Shown here one piece after another: positions 43,301 to 56,724 of a DNA stretch of 64,000 nucleotides; positions within the stretch are counted from its first letter, which is position 1, and the number at the start of each line of letters is the position of its first letter. Under the pieces are notes generated by a model. It did no database searches. It worked only from the letters and a program-made list of their open reading frames with translations, and had not been told where the DNA came from. The stretch spans positions 248,001 to 312,000 of the forward strand of contig JAEPRB010000008.1 of NCBI GenBank assembly GCA_016758965.1. Direction: 5' to 3'. The DNA is from Circinella minor. Its lineage: Eukaryota; Mucoromycota; Mucoromycetes; Mucorales; Lichtheimiaceae. The position numbers and the translations under genes were made by a program.

Positions 43301-45313
43301 TTATTGATTGTTGGTATCGTTATTAGATTGTTTTGCAAAAATGACTTGTTGCAAATATTCTTTGGTCTTAATGGGATCGTCCAATTGAGTCATTCTATAT
43401 ATAATAAATATAATTAATACACGTGTACACTTAATGATGATAAAAAAAAGCGGTGTTTCTCTCTCTTTTATCTTCCCAATTCAATTTGATCCATTTATAT
43501 ATATATATATATTTACCCTTCCCGTCCCTTGAACGTATACTCATCGTTGTTTTCATTAAAGAAAGTAGGTTGCCAAGTATGACCCCTTTCTTCTCGATCT
43601 CTTGCTTTTGCCCGTTGACTATCCTCTACCAACGTTTTTTCCGCTGTTGCGGTGTCCATATCTCGGTTTCTAATTGCTGTTGATACTTTAGACCATAATC
43701 GTCTAGATTCATAATCACCTTGCTCATCTTCGGATGTTACTATCTTTGGTTGTATAGTGGATGCTTTGACGTCAAATAATAATTCCTTATTACCAGTCTA
43801 TATTTAAAAAAGTATGGATTTTTATGTCATAAACACCGTAAAAGGATTAGTACCACGTTTCTTTTCCCACCTTTTTAAAAATAACTATTTATAGGGTAAA
43901 AAAAAATAGAAGGTAAAGGAAATTTTGAATGTATATATATATATATATTTACCTTGCAGTATTTGATATAAAGCTCATTAGACCATTGTCCTGTAATTTC
44001 ACATAACACTTCTTGTGTTGATTCCTTTTTAATTTTACCAAAAACTGAATTCCATTGACCTGAGAAAAATCCCTAAGTGAACAAAAAAAAAAAAAAAAAA
44101 AGAAGGTTAATGATCTGTGTAACTTGTTTTTTTTATGTACTTCTCGTGTATACATAATAAAAAAAAAACTTTTTTTTTTTTTTTTACCTTAGTTTTGAAA
44201 TCAAGTTCGCATGAAAGATCACTCGTCACACATCGTACTTTGGAACTATCACCCAATTCCAAGGTCATTGTACCGAATCTAAAATAATTACATTGATATT
44301 ATAAAATAAAAAGAAAATGAGAGATCATGTTCATATAGCTTAATTAATCATAAGATAGAGAAATGACTTACAAAATCCCACGCGCGTAAACATTAGGCAT
44401 CAAAATTTCATAACGTTCATTATGTCGATCAGTTAAAATGATATGTGACTCCCCATGCATTAATGTACCTGCACTGTTGCCAAGGAAACGTGATTTAGGT
44501 CTGATATCACCTGCAATCAATATATGATGTTCAGGACAACTGTAAAAATAAGATGATACAGGTGGATGATGTGATACTTGTTCTGCGATATAAAATGCTT
44601 CTGTATTATCAGGATATTCGTATCGACATCGAAAATATTCACCCAATACTGGGTTATATGGTTTTTTCACGCCCTTTATTATTATTAAATCAAATACACG
44701 TTAATATAACAACATGATCCTTCTCTTTTTAAATATATAATAAAATATTACCTCCCTCCCTCCCCCTCCCTTTTTTTTTTTTTATCCTTAGTTTCCTTTT
44801 TTTTTTTATATATACCTTTGGCTTAATATGCCATCCAGAAAGATAGTATCGAATAACAGCAATAAATCTTTCCAATGGATCATCAATTTTACCAGCACTA
44901 AAAAAATAAAAATAAAATATAAATAAATAAACATGTTTGTTCTTGTTTTACAAAAAAAAAAAAAATATAAAGTACAAGTTAAAAACAGGATAATAAAAAA
45001 AAAATTCTTTACTTGAGAATTAGGTCAGGATGTGACATGAAATCAGTAATACGTTCCAACATACTTCTAGGTTCTAAAACAAATGTTGGTAAAGTAACTC
45101 GATGCTATATAAAAAAAATAAAAAAGTTAAATATTTTTTTTTTATCCTATTCCCTAAATTGAAAGAGGTATATATATCTTTATTGTGTTTTGAACTTTTT
45201 ACCAAGTCCATGCCTTTGGTAAGTTGTGAAGCAATGCCAAGCAAAATGCTACGAGATCCTTCTTCTAATTCTTCAGTACTGTTTGGGTCATTATTGGAAC
45301 TTTTCGACATCAT
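43301..45313 (-). CDS. osh-like: Oxysterol-binding-protein family lipid carrier (Kes1/Osh4-like)
   Basis: Eight exons: 45203-45313, 45013-45104, 44816-44897, 44372-44673, 44188-44278, 43953-44072, 43517-43797, 43301-43394; 390 residues, about the size of the short yeast Osh proteins. These cytosolic proteins exchange sterol for PI4P between membranes. The family signature [10 protein letters not shown] is present, as is the preceding [14 protein letters not shown]. The lid and start of the barrel are in [23 protein letters not shown]-only architecture is clear: no PH domain, ankyrin repeats or FFAT motif is visible. The C-terminus includes [21 protein letters not shown] with the typical ERQR-like KAREREERG and WQPTFF. 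Paralogue identity within the family cannot be set from reading. Confidence 0.94.
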
Positions 45314-45741
45314 CTTGAAAATAAGTTAAAAGATTCCAAATTGGTTTATAAAATATGTATTTAATACCAAAAAAAAAAAAAAAAAAAAAGAAAGAGAGAA
45401 GAAGAAATGGAAACTGGAGCGTGTTTAAATGCCAACGTCATTGCATATTGTTTTTTTTAAAACTGAGTCTTGATTTTTTTTTTTTTTTTTGGCGGACGAT
45501 CAAACATTTTTTTTTTTAATTATGGATTGGGGGTCTTGGTAATAATACTTTAATCATAATAAAAAAACAATGCCATGGAATTATACAAGTGAATAAAGAA
45601 CATATATATATGTTTGTATGTTTAAATAAAAATGTTATATATGAGAAAGTGTAAATGTATGGGGTATAAGAAAGAAAAAGATGCAAACTGAGGAAAAAAG
45701 AAAGAAGATTCAAAAGTTATATATAAATGTTTTAGATGAAA
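45314..45741. other. Spacer between OSBP and WD40 genes
   Basis: 428 bases. Both flanking genes are on the minus strand, so this holds the OSBP promoter and the WD40 gene's 3' end. A19 (45370-45388) and T16 runs are present. No gene. Confidence 0.55.
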
Positions 45742-47613
45742 TTAAACGATGCCAGCAGCTGCAAACCTTCGGCGTGAACAAATATCCACGCTTAATTCAA
45801 TTATACTGTCTTCCATTCCTATAAAGGTAATTAAGCTTTTTTTTTTAGTGTGCCACACTTTCTTAACAATTGTTTATAACTTTATTTTAAAAATGCTCTT
45901 ATTTACTTACCCACAAAGAGAGAACGATTATCTGGAGAAAAAGATAATCCAGTAATATGATAATCCATGTCATTTGGAGCTAATCGAATTACTTGTCGGG
46001 TTTCAAATGTTCTTGTATCAATAATATTTATAGTAGAAACATGTTCGGAATATGCTAGTAAATCCAAGGGTCCTTTACTAAATTGAATACTTCGAGGAGC
46101 TTTTCTTGTTTTACGAGTTTCTGTTGATCCAATTCTGCATATTGGTTCTACATTATTTTGTTGTGTAATATCCCAGATACTCACATTGCCATCTTGACTG
46201 GTGACAGCAAATTTTTCGGATGATTGGTTCCATGCACATGACAAGGCTGGTTCTTCAGAAGCTATATTATTATTGTTGAAATTGTGTGAGTTGAAAATAT
46301 ATATACCGAGTCATTTTTTTTTCTGTAGTAGAAAAAAAAAATGGATGTGTGGGAAAAATGACACGTTACCTTTATATGAACTGATTTGTTGGTAATCACT
46401 TGACTCTGTGATATTGTACAAATAAACAATACCATTGTCACCCACCATTAACATCATTCGACCATTTGGACTGACAGAAGCTAATAATATAAATAGAAAT
46501 AGAGATGAATAAGCATCACACACACAGACACTTACAAAAAATGATATTCTTATTTTGTCATGATAACTAACTTACTATGATTGATAGCAGCAGGCATTTT
46601 AAGAGTACATATTTTTTCCATGTTAGGAACAGAAAGAATACATACTGTTTGATCATTATTACAAACCATTACCCGGATTTCATTATTGATTGTTTTGGCT
46701 AAACTAATAGAATTATTCATGCCTGGACCGGCATTGAACCGTGCGGACCTATCAAATTCCCATTTTGAATCATTTAATTAAACATTTTTCCGTGCAAGTT
46801 TAACCCAACAACAAAAAAAAAAAAGATGAGGGGGAAAATTGATATTTTACCAGTCACTATTCATATCTTTTATCATGGCCATACCTCTTTGACCAGCCAT
46901 AGCAATATAACCATATCTGTTACAAAATATATCAAAAGTTATTAATAACACTAAATAATAACTTTAAAAAAAAGACATTAGAAGTAACATACCCAGAATC
47001 AATGGTAGTTGGAGTAAATGGTAAATCGGTAAGTATCGGTGTATCTTCCTTTGTCTTTGTATTAAACTATTTTCCCGTGAATTATTATAAAATCAGAAAT
47101 TAATAAATCATTTACAAGTTTATAGAGTGTATATAATAAAAAGAATATAGATTTATACTATACCATATGAACAGCTTCATCACTTGGATGAATGACAGTA
47201 CGTGGGCTTGGACTACGGATGAGATTCCGTAATTGCCTAATGGAGAAAAAAAAAGTGTCCCACACACAACAAATCAGTTATTTTTCTTATAAAAATTAAA
47301 TCTCCTTTCTCTAAATTCAAATATAATAATAATTTGAGATGGTTTTTTTTTTACCAGTGTTGAATAGGTGTTGTTATATCTTTATGTGTCTTATATTCAT
47401 TAAAAATGAATTTACCATCGTCATTTCTGAAATAGATTTAAAATATAGAATAAGATGAGTATTATATGTACATGTTTATCTATTGAATAGTTACATATAT
47501 ATATGATATAAAAGAACATACACAGATGAAGATGTATGTGGTGGTGGTGACACAGATTGTTTTGTATGTGCTAGTAGAAAATTTCGATTTGCAAGTGTTG
47601 GATAAACGAACAT
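45742..47613 (-). CDS. WD40-repeat protein, DUF2415-type fungal family
   Basis: Nine exons: 47522-47613, 47355-47426, 47164-47236, 46993-47066, 46851-46916, 46576-46748, 46370-46480, 45911-46261, 45742-45818; 362 residues. Degenerate WD40 blades are seen: SVSPNGRMMLMVGDNGIVYL, CAWNQSSEKFAVTSQDGNVS followed by IWD, and KAPRSIQFSKGPLDLLAYSE. Near the end LSFSPDNRSLFVG is followed by IELSVDICSRRRFAAAGIV. The last blades and Arg-rich end recall the fungal WD40 family carrying the short DUF2415 domain (for example S. pombe SPBC2A9.03), whose function is unknown to me. The family call is from memory and moderate. The start MFVYPTLANRNFLLAHT follows a TATA-like ATATAATATG. Confidence 0.78.
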
Positions 47614-50600
47614 ATTATATTATAAATAGAGAGAATCGTTAAAGTTGAATGTTACTGTTATTGTCGTTGTATATTATTAAAAAGAAAAAGAAAAAAGAAG
47701 TAAAAAAAGTAGATGAGATGTTTTTTAATGAAGAAAGGAAAAGAAATTTAGATTAATTGTGTGTATTTATTTGTTTGAAAAAAAAAAAAAAAAGTTGTGG
47801 GCTCTTAATGTTTAATGCAGGTAAGTTTTCTTTATTTGGAATCTTGGATCTAATGCACCAATCAAAACAAATGTCCCCAGATGTGGCCATAAGTACAACT
47901 CCCCATCTCCCGCGGAAATGCCTTTTCTTTCTTTATTTGATACTTTTACTTAAACAGGTGAAAATGAATTGGATTGGTAGATCTTTGTGTTTAAAAATAC
48001 CTAGTAACAAAGTAATCTACCCCTCCACCCGGTTGACATTATACCGGTTTTTTGTTTTACTAACATGACATGATTTATTGTAGAAAAATAATAAGAAAAG
48101 GTATTTTAACATGGAGTAACAAACAATAAAATTCTACATTTTTATTTTCCCCGTATATTTTAATTCAAGGTTTGTATTTATTCCCGCAAACTTATCTAAT
48201 AAACACCAACAACAACCCCCCTTCTTTTATGCAGTTCAGGGGTCTTTATTTGCCTTACCGACTCCCGCGGGAAGAAAAGAAGTTTACAAAAAGAAAGGTT
48301 ACACACTGACACATGGATAATTTGGAAAGAACCTTTATATAAAGAACAATCCATTTCATTTTAAATAAAAATACTGATGATATTTTTTATTATTATTGTT
48401 GTGTACACATTACATATTTCTTTTGATTGTTGCTTTATTTGTTTATATATGAATATCTCACACACATTTATATTATACATACTTTACTGATAAACAGAAA
48501 ATTCATGAATCGAACAGCTAATAAGTTATTTGTTCTTTAGGTTAAACGAATGATAAATGTCATGCTATACTTGATTTCGCAACCGATTTATTTATCAAAT
48601 ACGTAAGCGCCGAGTTTTTTTTTTAGCAATATGAATGGGATGATAAAGGGATGTATTTTTTTTTTTTTTTACTCATTTTTGACGTTGCAAGTTTTTATAA
48701 CTTTGCTAGGCACATCATCATTTGGTGTATAGAAGATTATAGCATTATGGAAAGTGTTTAACAAACTTGATGGTTACGACCAACTTTTTTTATCTTTATA
48801 CTTTAGAATAAGAAATATATGGGATATTCGTTTTACGTTTTGTCAAGTAAACCCTAGCCTTATAAGATATTAGTCAAGGATAATGTAAATACACATAGTG
48901 ACCCATTTGTTTAATTTCTTTTGTCAAGATAAATGTTCATCAAATATATGGTGCTTATAACCCCCCCAACTGCAAATGGACATTGTCTATTTATAGTAAC
49001 GTAAAACTAGTATAGAATATCTGAACTTACAGAAACTCAAAAAACTATGGTGTTGAAAGAGTAAAGATGCAGAATCTTCCTTGTCAACCAAGTACATACA
49101 AAAAAGGAAAGAAAAAGGCCGATCATCAGGATTTTTTTTACTTTTGACCACAATTAAATAATAATGCAATTATACTTATATGAATGAATTATTCTGGTTG
49201 CTTAAACAAAGTCTATTAATGCATTTATCATTATAGAATGTTATTTTGAATGGAGCATGAGTAGTAGCTCTTTTACACAACAAGAGTACCTTGAAAAGTA
49301 CCATGTATATACCATGGAAAAGCTACAAAAATTATCTTGATCATCATGCACATTTAATAGAGCATGTTAAGCTATAACAAAATACATAAATAAATGAAGA
49401 AAGAAGCATATGATCTTTTTATTTTATTTTATTTTCACAAAAAAAACTTCAGCTATTGCTTTTCAAAGGATTCATCCTTGAATCTAATCCTTTGATCCTT
49501 GAATTCAAGGATGAAATAGTGCACAGTGATATGTTAGTAGTGCATTTCACTCAGTTGGCACAGCTTCGGTCCAGTTTCATATGATCACTCACTTTTATTT
49601 TCTATAGTCAAATTAAAGCTGTATATGTCGTTTAAATAACAAAGATATAGAAACGTTTATTTAATGAATTGCTTACGTTTCAATGTAAACTTAGACTATC
49701 GATATAATGTTCTACCCACCTTTGTGAAGGGAGCATAGTAGGATAGAAATTTATCCATTCCGTCGTAAATGCTAAATGACTTTGATATACTTTTTTGTTA
49801 CTCTTTGGTTGTACTTATCACAATACTATATGTTTTACATGTCTGTGGGGAATTGAAGTAGATACAGGTCAAACAAATAAGAAGAATCAGAATTCGATAT
49901 GATTATAACGTTTTTTTTTTATATCAGTAAATATTATGATAGTATAAATGTATGATAGAGCTTAAGATGCTAATGAGGTGAAATATATTGATGATGTATA
50001 AGGATAATAACAAAAAGTTACTATATTCAAGAAAGAAAGTATAGTACAATTGGTCATCATCTTCTTTGCGCGATTTTCGCTTTAGGCCGTTTGATACAAC
50101 TGGTAGTCGTGGTAACTAGAGTTGATTTCTCAGAAGTAGATGCAAATACCATTTGATTATTATTTTTAAAAGTATAGTAACCAAAATAGATACATTTTGA
50201 CACCTCGATTGTTTGTAACTATTATTCTAGTACAAATACCTTTGATCAATCACCCATAAGGCTCTTATTTTTAAATATAGATTAAATCTTTTTTCATCGA
50301 TGATAACGTATCATGCAAAATCGATATTTTGCTTTTCAGTTAGCTTGTGTACTAAGTATCAAGATTCGGGTGTGCTTCGGATTAATTATTGATTCCCACA
50401 ATGATTGTTTTCAAATCAATACTTACCTCTTCAATAATGTTTGCCTGGTAACAGTACATAAGCAAAGTCACAATATTTAGCATTTGCTTGAATATGTATA
50501 ATGGGGTGAATAATCCACTGCTTAATTGAAAGTGCGAGCATTTAGATACGTAATTAAACTAAAAAAACGGTCCAGTAAACCTTTTTGGTCAAAGAACTAC

Positions 50601-53600
50601 TTCTAGCACCCAATAAAATATATTTTTTTACAAAAAAAAAAAAAAGGGTGTTTGGTATTTTGATAGCTTTTTGGAAACCCATAAACGATTATCCTAACGA
50701 GAGTGCTTTGATAACGGTTCTTTTTTTGAAACGTCTATTCGGTATCGAAACAGATCATGGGTGACATGTATCGATTGTAGTATATACCCAGAAACTAGAA
50801 CCACAGGATAATGAACTTTTATATACATGTTGTCATACTTAATTATGAAGATGTCTCCTTTTATTTTGTTAAAAAAGTTTTCAAGAAAAAAAGTTGCTCG
50901 TTGATTTTAATCAACTATACCTTTTTTTTATATCTTTTTACTATGCTTTAATCAAGAAAGCATAATGGTCGAAAGTCAATTAGTACTTTATTTTATTTGG
51001 CTAGACAGAAATAAAGCAATAACCTGCACAAAACAAAGGGTTGACAATGCTAAAATTTGTGTTATTGATGGTTAGACGATAAACTATAAAATATATAACA
51101 TTGATAATGTTAATTTATGATAAACGGTAATAAGTCGATCTTTGTTTCTAAACATGTTAATTTACAATGTATGTGTATGTTCCTTCACTTTTTTATAATT
51201 GTTTGATTGATATCATTTTTATATGTGTTCAACATTGGACTCTTTTATTAATAGGATACTGATGATGATATTATGTTTTGGAATTTGTTGTCTTTCCGTT
51301 TATCTTGTAATTTTTATAGTTAATTATTTCTTTTCTAAAGTATGCTTTTATTATAAATAGCCTCTTCTAGATTTACTTCCAGAATATAAAAATACACAAT
51401 AGCTTTTTTTACTTGGATTTCAAATATTATTTTTGCAGTGTTGCGCCGTTTAAGAATAATGTTGTTTCGTGTATAGTATTGTCTGTATAGAATCTCAAGA
51501 GCCGGTTACAAATAGTAATGTGTATTAGATGCCACGACGACCAATTCACGTAGCTGCTTTTTTGATTTCATTATAAATCGAATAAGTAAAGTACGTTGTA
51601 TGTTATATATGAATATATAAATATATACTACAATTTTGCAGGTTAAATTATATATAATGATATTTTAAAGTTTACAATGAAAAAAAAGGAAGGAAGGAGT
51701 AAAATGCATTAGCTAAACAGATTGTGAAAATCCAAGTGGAGTTGCTCAACATAATTTATATTTTGATGAGCTCATCGATATCTTGTATTATATTGTAGTA
51801 ATCTTTTTACGTTCTTTATTATTTTAAAGACGTCAGGTAATATTAATAATAATGGATATTATTGAATATATCTTTTTTTTGTCTACAATAAAACCTGAGA
51901 CATTTTTAACAATAAGTATAATATAATTTAACATGGCTACATCTTTAATCTTCGAAAAAAGGTGATATTAATTGCACTAGAGTCACTTTTTGTTTTTTTG
52001 TCTTCTTTACCCTCACTCGTTTAAAAATATACTTTGTTCAATTTATATCATACACCAAACATACTTCTTTGGTTCAATATTTCCCTAAAATCATTTCTCT
52101 TTTTTATTACTTAATTAGTTAAATAAAGGTCAACTACATCCCTTTCACCAGTTCAACACGGACCCACATATGTGATTGCGACGACTACTGATGGTTATAT
52201 ATACAGTTCCTTCTTATTAGTTTTTTTTACTTGGCATATGCTATTAATAGTTTTATTATTTTCACTTAAAGAGAGCAATTGACAATGAATGTTTAGTTGA
52301 AGAATAATCTAGCTATATAATCTAACTTATTGTCATATTGTAACAGTATAAAAATCGAAAACATTTTTATACCAGCAATTATTATTATTACTATTATTAC
52401 AGTGTCACAAACAAGTGTGATGCTTGATATTATTGGCTCACGCAATGCCATATTTCTGGCAAAGCAATGACACATTTCTGGCATTGCTAATAGTATAAAT
52501 ATTCCACAAATAATTTCTTTAGTTCTATATTTACCTTTTAAATTTTTAGTATTTTAACAATTAAATTGACCTGACAATGGTTTCCTTTGAGCATAAAGTC
52601 ATTATAAGATTTATCTCTTGTGGATCCAGGCGTAATATTCCTGAATATAAGGATTCCCACTACCGAATTTCTATTATATTTAATACAATTTATTATCCAA
52701 ATACAACATACATAGTGTATCATTCCTTCCTTATTCTATATCTCTATACGAAGTACTTCAATCACACATCGAACGCTTCAATACACATGTATATTTCGTC
52801 GTGGAAAACAACTATTTATATAAAGATGTAGTTAGTTAATCAATGAGCACAGAGACTTCAAGATCGTGTGGTCAAATATCTTTATAAACACATTAACATG
52901 CCATAATTATGTACGTTAACATTTTTTTTTATTTGTATCCTTTGACAACTTTCCACTCTTGTATGAATGAGAATATCCCCCCTCGTATGCTTAGCTCGGG
53001 CCATGTTATTACTTGTAGGAATATAATGGCTTATTGTTGCATATATTAATAAATTAACACACAAATATATAGGTAATACTATTGATAAATTTTTTTTTCA
53101 AAGGCATTATATATTAGAAATAATATACTAGTTTAAATAAATAATAGCTGAAAACAGTTCATTTTTTTTATATTTGCTAGCCTTCTAGTAATGTAATAAG
53201 TTATAGATAATTATGTATATAAGAAGAAAAGCAAATCTTATAGCATCTTCTTCTGCTTCTATACTCATGAATTATTTTTCAACAATATTACTTATGCAAT
53301 GTTTTTTATAATTGGCTATCTCATTTTATTTATAAAGTTACCATGTTTATGGTTTTTTTTCCCACATGGATGTGTTATATGGCTCAAAATATACATGTTA
53401 ACTTTGAACTAAGTAATTTGAAAAATAAGATGTATATAGCATTTATCCAATGTTTTAATAACCTCAATATAATATAAATATTATAGCCATAGAACAAACG
53501 AACTTATTTACAGCAAGCGAGATGTTAAGCAATAATGTTTTGGGGTTTTGAAACTTACATTTGAGCTTAGGAAAATGTCGTGAGTTGTCCGCTATATTGT

Positions 53601-56402
53601 TTTAATGTAGATTATCCATTACTATTAATATATACGCCTAAGTTTTTTTGATAGGGGGGGGGTTTACTCTATTAACACAATACACTATATGAGTACACGT
53701 TTTGTGCTACCATCGAGATTTATAACTTAAGTTGATGCCAAACATTTTTGAATAAAGTGTCAAAAATTCATTGTGTTCAAATATTCTTTTGCGCAAAATT
53801 TTTCGGACATTTGTGTAAAGATACAGTCCTCAGTCTCCATGGAAAATCTATGTTTGTGAGCCATGCGACAAAAGTTCGAAACAATTTGATGTGGTGAGTA
53901 CAATCAATTTGTTCTATATGCATCAATTGATAAGGTAACGGAAAGCTCAATTTTAATATTATGGTTGTTTGCATTCCGTATTTTATATTAATCCGTCCAA
54001 TTACTATCAATACTGATAACGTAACTATAAATAGTGGAATGTTTTTGCTTGTTTTTTATCTGTTATCAATTTATACATGTACATACACGCTTTAGTAATA
54101 GAATTATTGAAGAGTCTATCAAGGTCGAGACATTTTTGGTCTTTTCAATAACAATCCGTTGGCATATAAAATTCACCCAATCAGTGCAGAATGCGAGTGA
54201 AATCAACAAAAACAAAAGCAATACTATTTTTCAGTTTAATAACTTTATGAAATAATAAATTCTCCCGAAGCGAAAAAAAAAGAACACGCGTAACTTTAAT
54301 TATGTCTTTTTTTTCCCACATACAATGAGAAAGTTCTCAATAAAGTTTGAATAAATCGAGACCAATAATGTACTGGAACCTGTCAGGGGGCTTGTATATC
54401 TGTTGTTTGTTAGTAAGTATACATATTAATAACACCCTAATATGGACGACAAAGGATATATGTATTTGTTCTAACAATGAAACTATATAATTCATGTTTG
54501 GGTTTTACCATGCTTACAGAGACGCAACGAAAACTGTAGATCAGTTTAGGAACTAACAACGATTCTTGTTGTAATTTGCCACGTTTTGCACCCGAGGGTT
54601 TTTAATAAAAGCAAACAATTGGATAAATAGATCAAGGAGTTTATGGCTAAAAAAAATAGGTTTCCACGAAAGTGAATGTAAATTGGGATGGATTATTGCA
54701 CAAAGTTTTATTTTCATTCTTAGTATAAAGTGAATTGAATATTCAAAGTCCAAAATGTCAAGTTTGGCAATATTAAATGGACACACACATCTACGTAACA
54801 AAGTACTGAAAGTAAGATTCTCGTTGGAAGAAGTATCTTTTAATAGTTCTAGCGCTATAATGCTGTAAATGCTTTACAGGGTGATTATTATCGTCAATAA
54901 CAAAAATAAATAACCCGATAAAGGTTAATTTGTTATTATCTATGCATTTTTTTTTTTTTACCAATGATCAGATTAAAATCATTATTTTTTTTTGGTACAG
55001 CTAGTATGGTTCTTTTCTTTATAATGTATATAATTAAGCATAATTCCTCTAAAAAACTTAGTGAAAAGTAAACTTTGTACTTTCAAAAAAAAAAAAAAAA
55101 AAAAAAAAAAAGAATCATTCAAAATAATCTTTTTAGTCGTGATCCATTGAGAATGATGGGATTTGTCATTGGTCCTGTCCATTGGTTTGGTGCTTTTTAC
55201 TAATTTTAGTAATTAGGAATCATTGGAAGCAATGATCGTCAAAGTGCAGGAAATACAACAAGTTGCATTGGAAACATACAAAGCATAATTTCATTTAAAC
55301 AAAATTTGTCAAATACTGAACAAATACAACAACCGTGACACTATTAACTCCATCACTGTTATCCCTGCAGCAATGAGATCCACAGTCCATGTTTCTATCT
55401 GGATGTCAGTTCCATTTTATCCATAGAAAAAACGGTTGCTCTTTTATTCTCAAAGAAATTGTAAAAAAAAAAAAAAATTAAAATAATCAATTGGAATTAT
55501 TATTGTGGTACATTGATTTATCAGCAAACAAAAACAAACAAAACCAAATAAACAAAACAGGTTGGTTGAGGTATATGAATAGACCAAACTCAGGATTATA
55601 AATGGAATGAGTAGTAAAAATCTTTGGAATCCGGCAAATAGGTCTGTTTTTATTACCCCTGAAAAAAAAAACCAAATGGTTTGTGCTGGTTTACTCATTC
55701 CTAATCATAAAGAATGATTACTATAAAAAGATTTTAGTTTCAATTTAACATGATAAACAAACAAACAAGTAAAATATTTTGACATCTGTCATGTTGATGA
55801 GTGTGAAATTATACTCATCGTATTTTTCAAATATTGCTACTTTTAAAATTTGAAAGAAGTCAGAAATGATTGTAAACTAATGACAATTAATGTCTATCAT
55901 GATGACTATTAATGTATATTATTATAACAATATCCTTTTCAATTACTTTTTTTTTTTTTAAAAAAAAAACATTGAGACAAAAATAAATGATAATAACAGC
56001 AATTATATAATACAAATTTTATTTTGAACGGAAGGATTTTTCCAGTAAGGGGTGGTGGAAACATGTTGTCATTATGTAGCGGGAATTAATACTTCGCATA
56101 TATTAAATCATGGCCTTAATACATAGACAAAAACATACTAGTTATGCTTAATACTACTACTAATTAGGAAAGTCGAGTAACTAAAAAAAATAGGTTATAG
56201 GCATAGCTGACAATGAGTATCCGATAAAAGTTAACGTTAGGTTGGTATGGTTTCCTTACAGCGAATGTCAATTACGAGAAAAAAAAAGATATAAAAAGAC
56301 GGCTTATTACAGGTTTCAATTTCGATATCATCTCATCTATCTTTCTCTCTACTTCCATTTATACTACTTAATAACAAGTAACAAGTCTCTTATTTATCAA
56401 TC
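47614..56402. other. 8.8-kb gene desert with scattered relics
   Basis: No intact gene, tRNA or element is supported. Some coding-like debris exists: a minus-strand frame ending at about 50061 (MVFASTSEKSTLVTTTTSCI and KRPKAKIAQRR) and a plus-strand frame near 54578-54733 (WINRSRSLWLKKIGFHESEC, LGWIIAQSFIFILSIK). Neither is recognised. Small palindromes occur at 49471-49515 and 52442-52487. Plain A28 and T runs are frequent. The last part, 56220-56402, is the promoter of the next gene. Confidence 0.5.
56290..56298 (+). promoter_or_regulatory. TATA element
   Basis: TATAAAAAG, 105 bases before the ATG at 56403, followed by a C/T-rich leader. Same sequence and near-same spacing as at 5927-5935. 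Confidence 0.6.
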
Positions 56403-56724
56403 ATGAAGTTCATTGAAGTTGCCGCTGCTTTCTTTACCTTGTTTTCTGTTGCCGTAGTTGCTCTTCCCCACGATGGTGGTCATGGCTATGGTCATCATGG
56501 TTATGAGGGTGACGACAGTTCTAACATTGAAGTTGAAGGCTGTAACAACGAAGAAATAGGTGGCATTGTAAGTTTATTATTATTTTTTTTGTTATATATC
56601 AATATATCAATTATACTAACTCTCCACTGAATGAATTCTATAGCTCAACGGACTCCTCGGAGGTGGTGTTCTTTCAAACAACCAAAAGAGCTGCGTAACA
56701 AATATTCATTCTCACCAAGATTAA
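56403..56724 (+). CDS. Small Gly/His-rich secreted protein
   Basis: Two exons, 56403-56567 and 56644-56724; 81 residues. The signal peptide is clear (MKFIEVAAAFFTLFSVAVVA, likely cut near ALP). The mature part is short: a Gly/His-rich block (HDGGHGYGHHGYEGDD), an acidic stretch with NIEVEGCNNEEIGG, then GLLGGGVLSNNQKSCVT and a His-containing end. Only two cysteines remain, so a single disulphide is possible. The His/Gly block could bind metal ions, but that is speculation from composition. The TATA box, CT-rich leader, Kozak-like ATCATGA and canonical intron make this a believable gene. I do not recognise a family. Confidence 0.75.

Noticed and set aside
47757..48068. Open frame of 103 codons as a gene
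   Set aside because: Begins in a Lys run, has no domain, and lies in the promoter zone of the WD40 gene; composition is non-coding.
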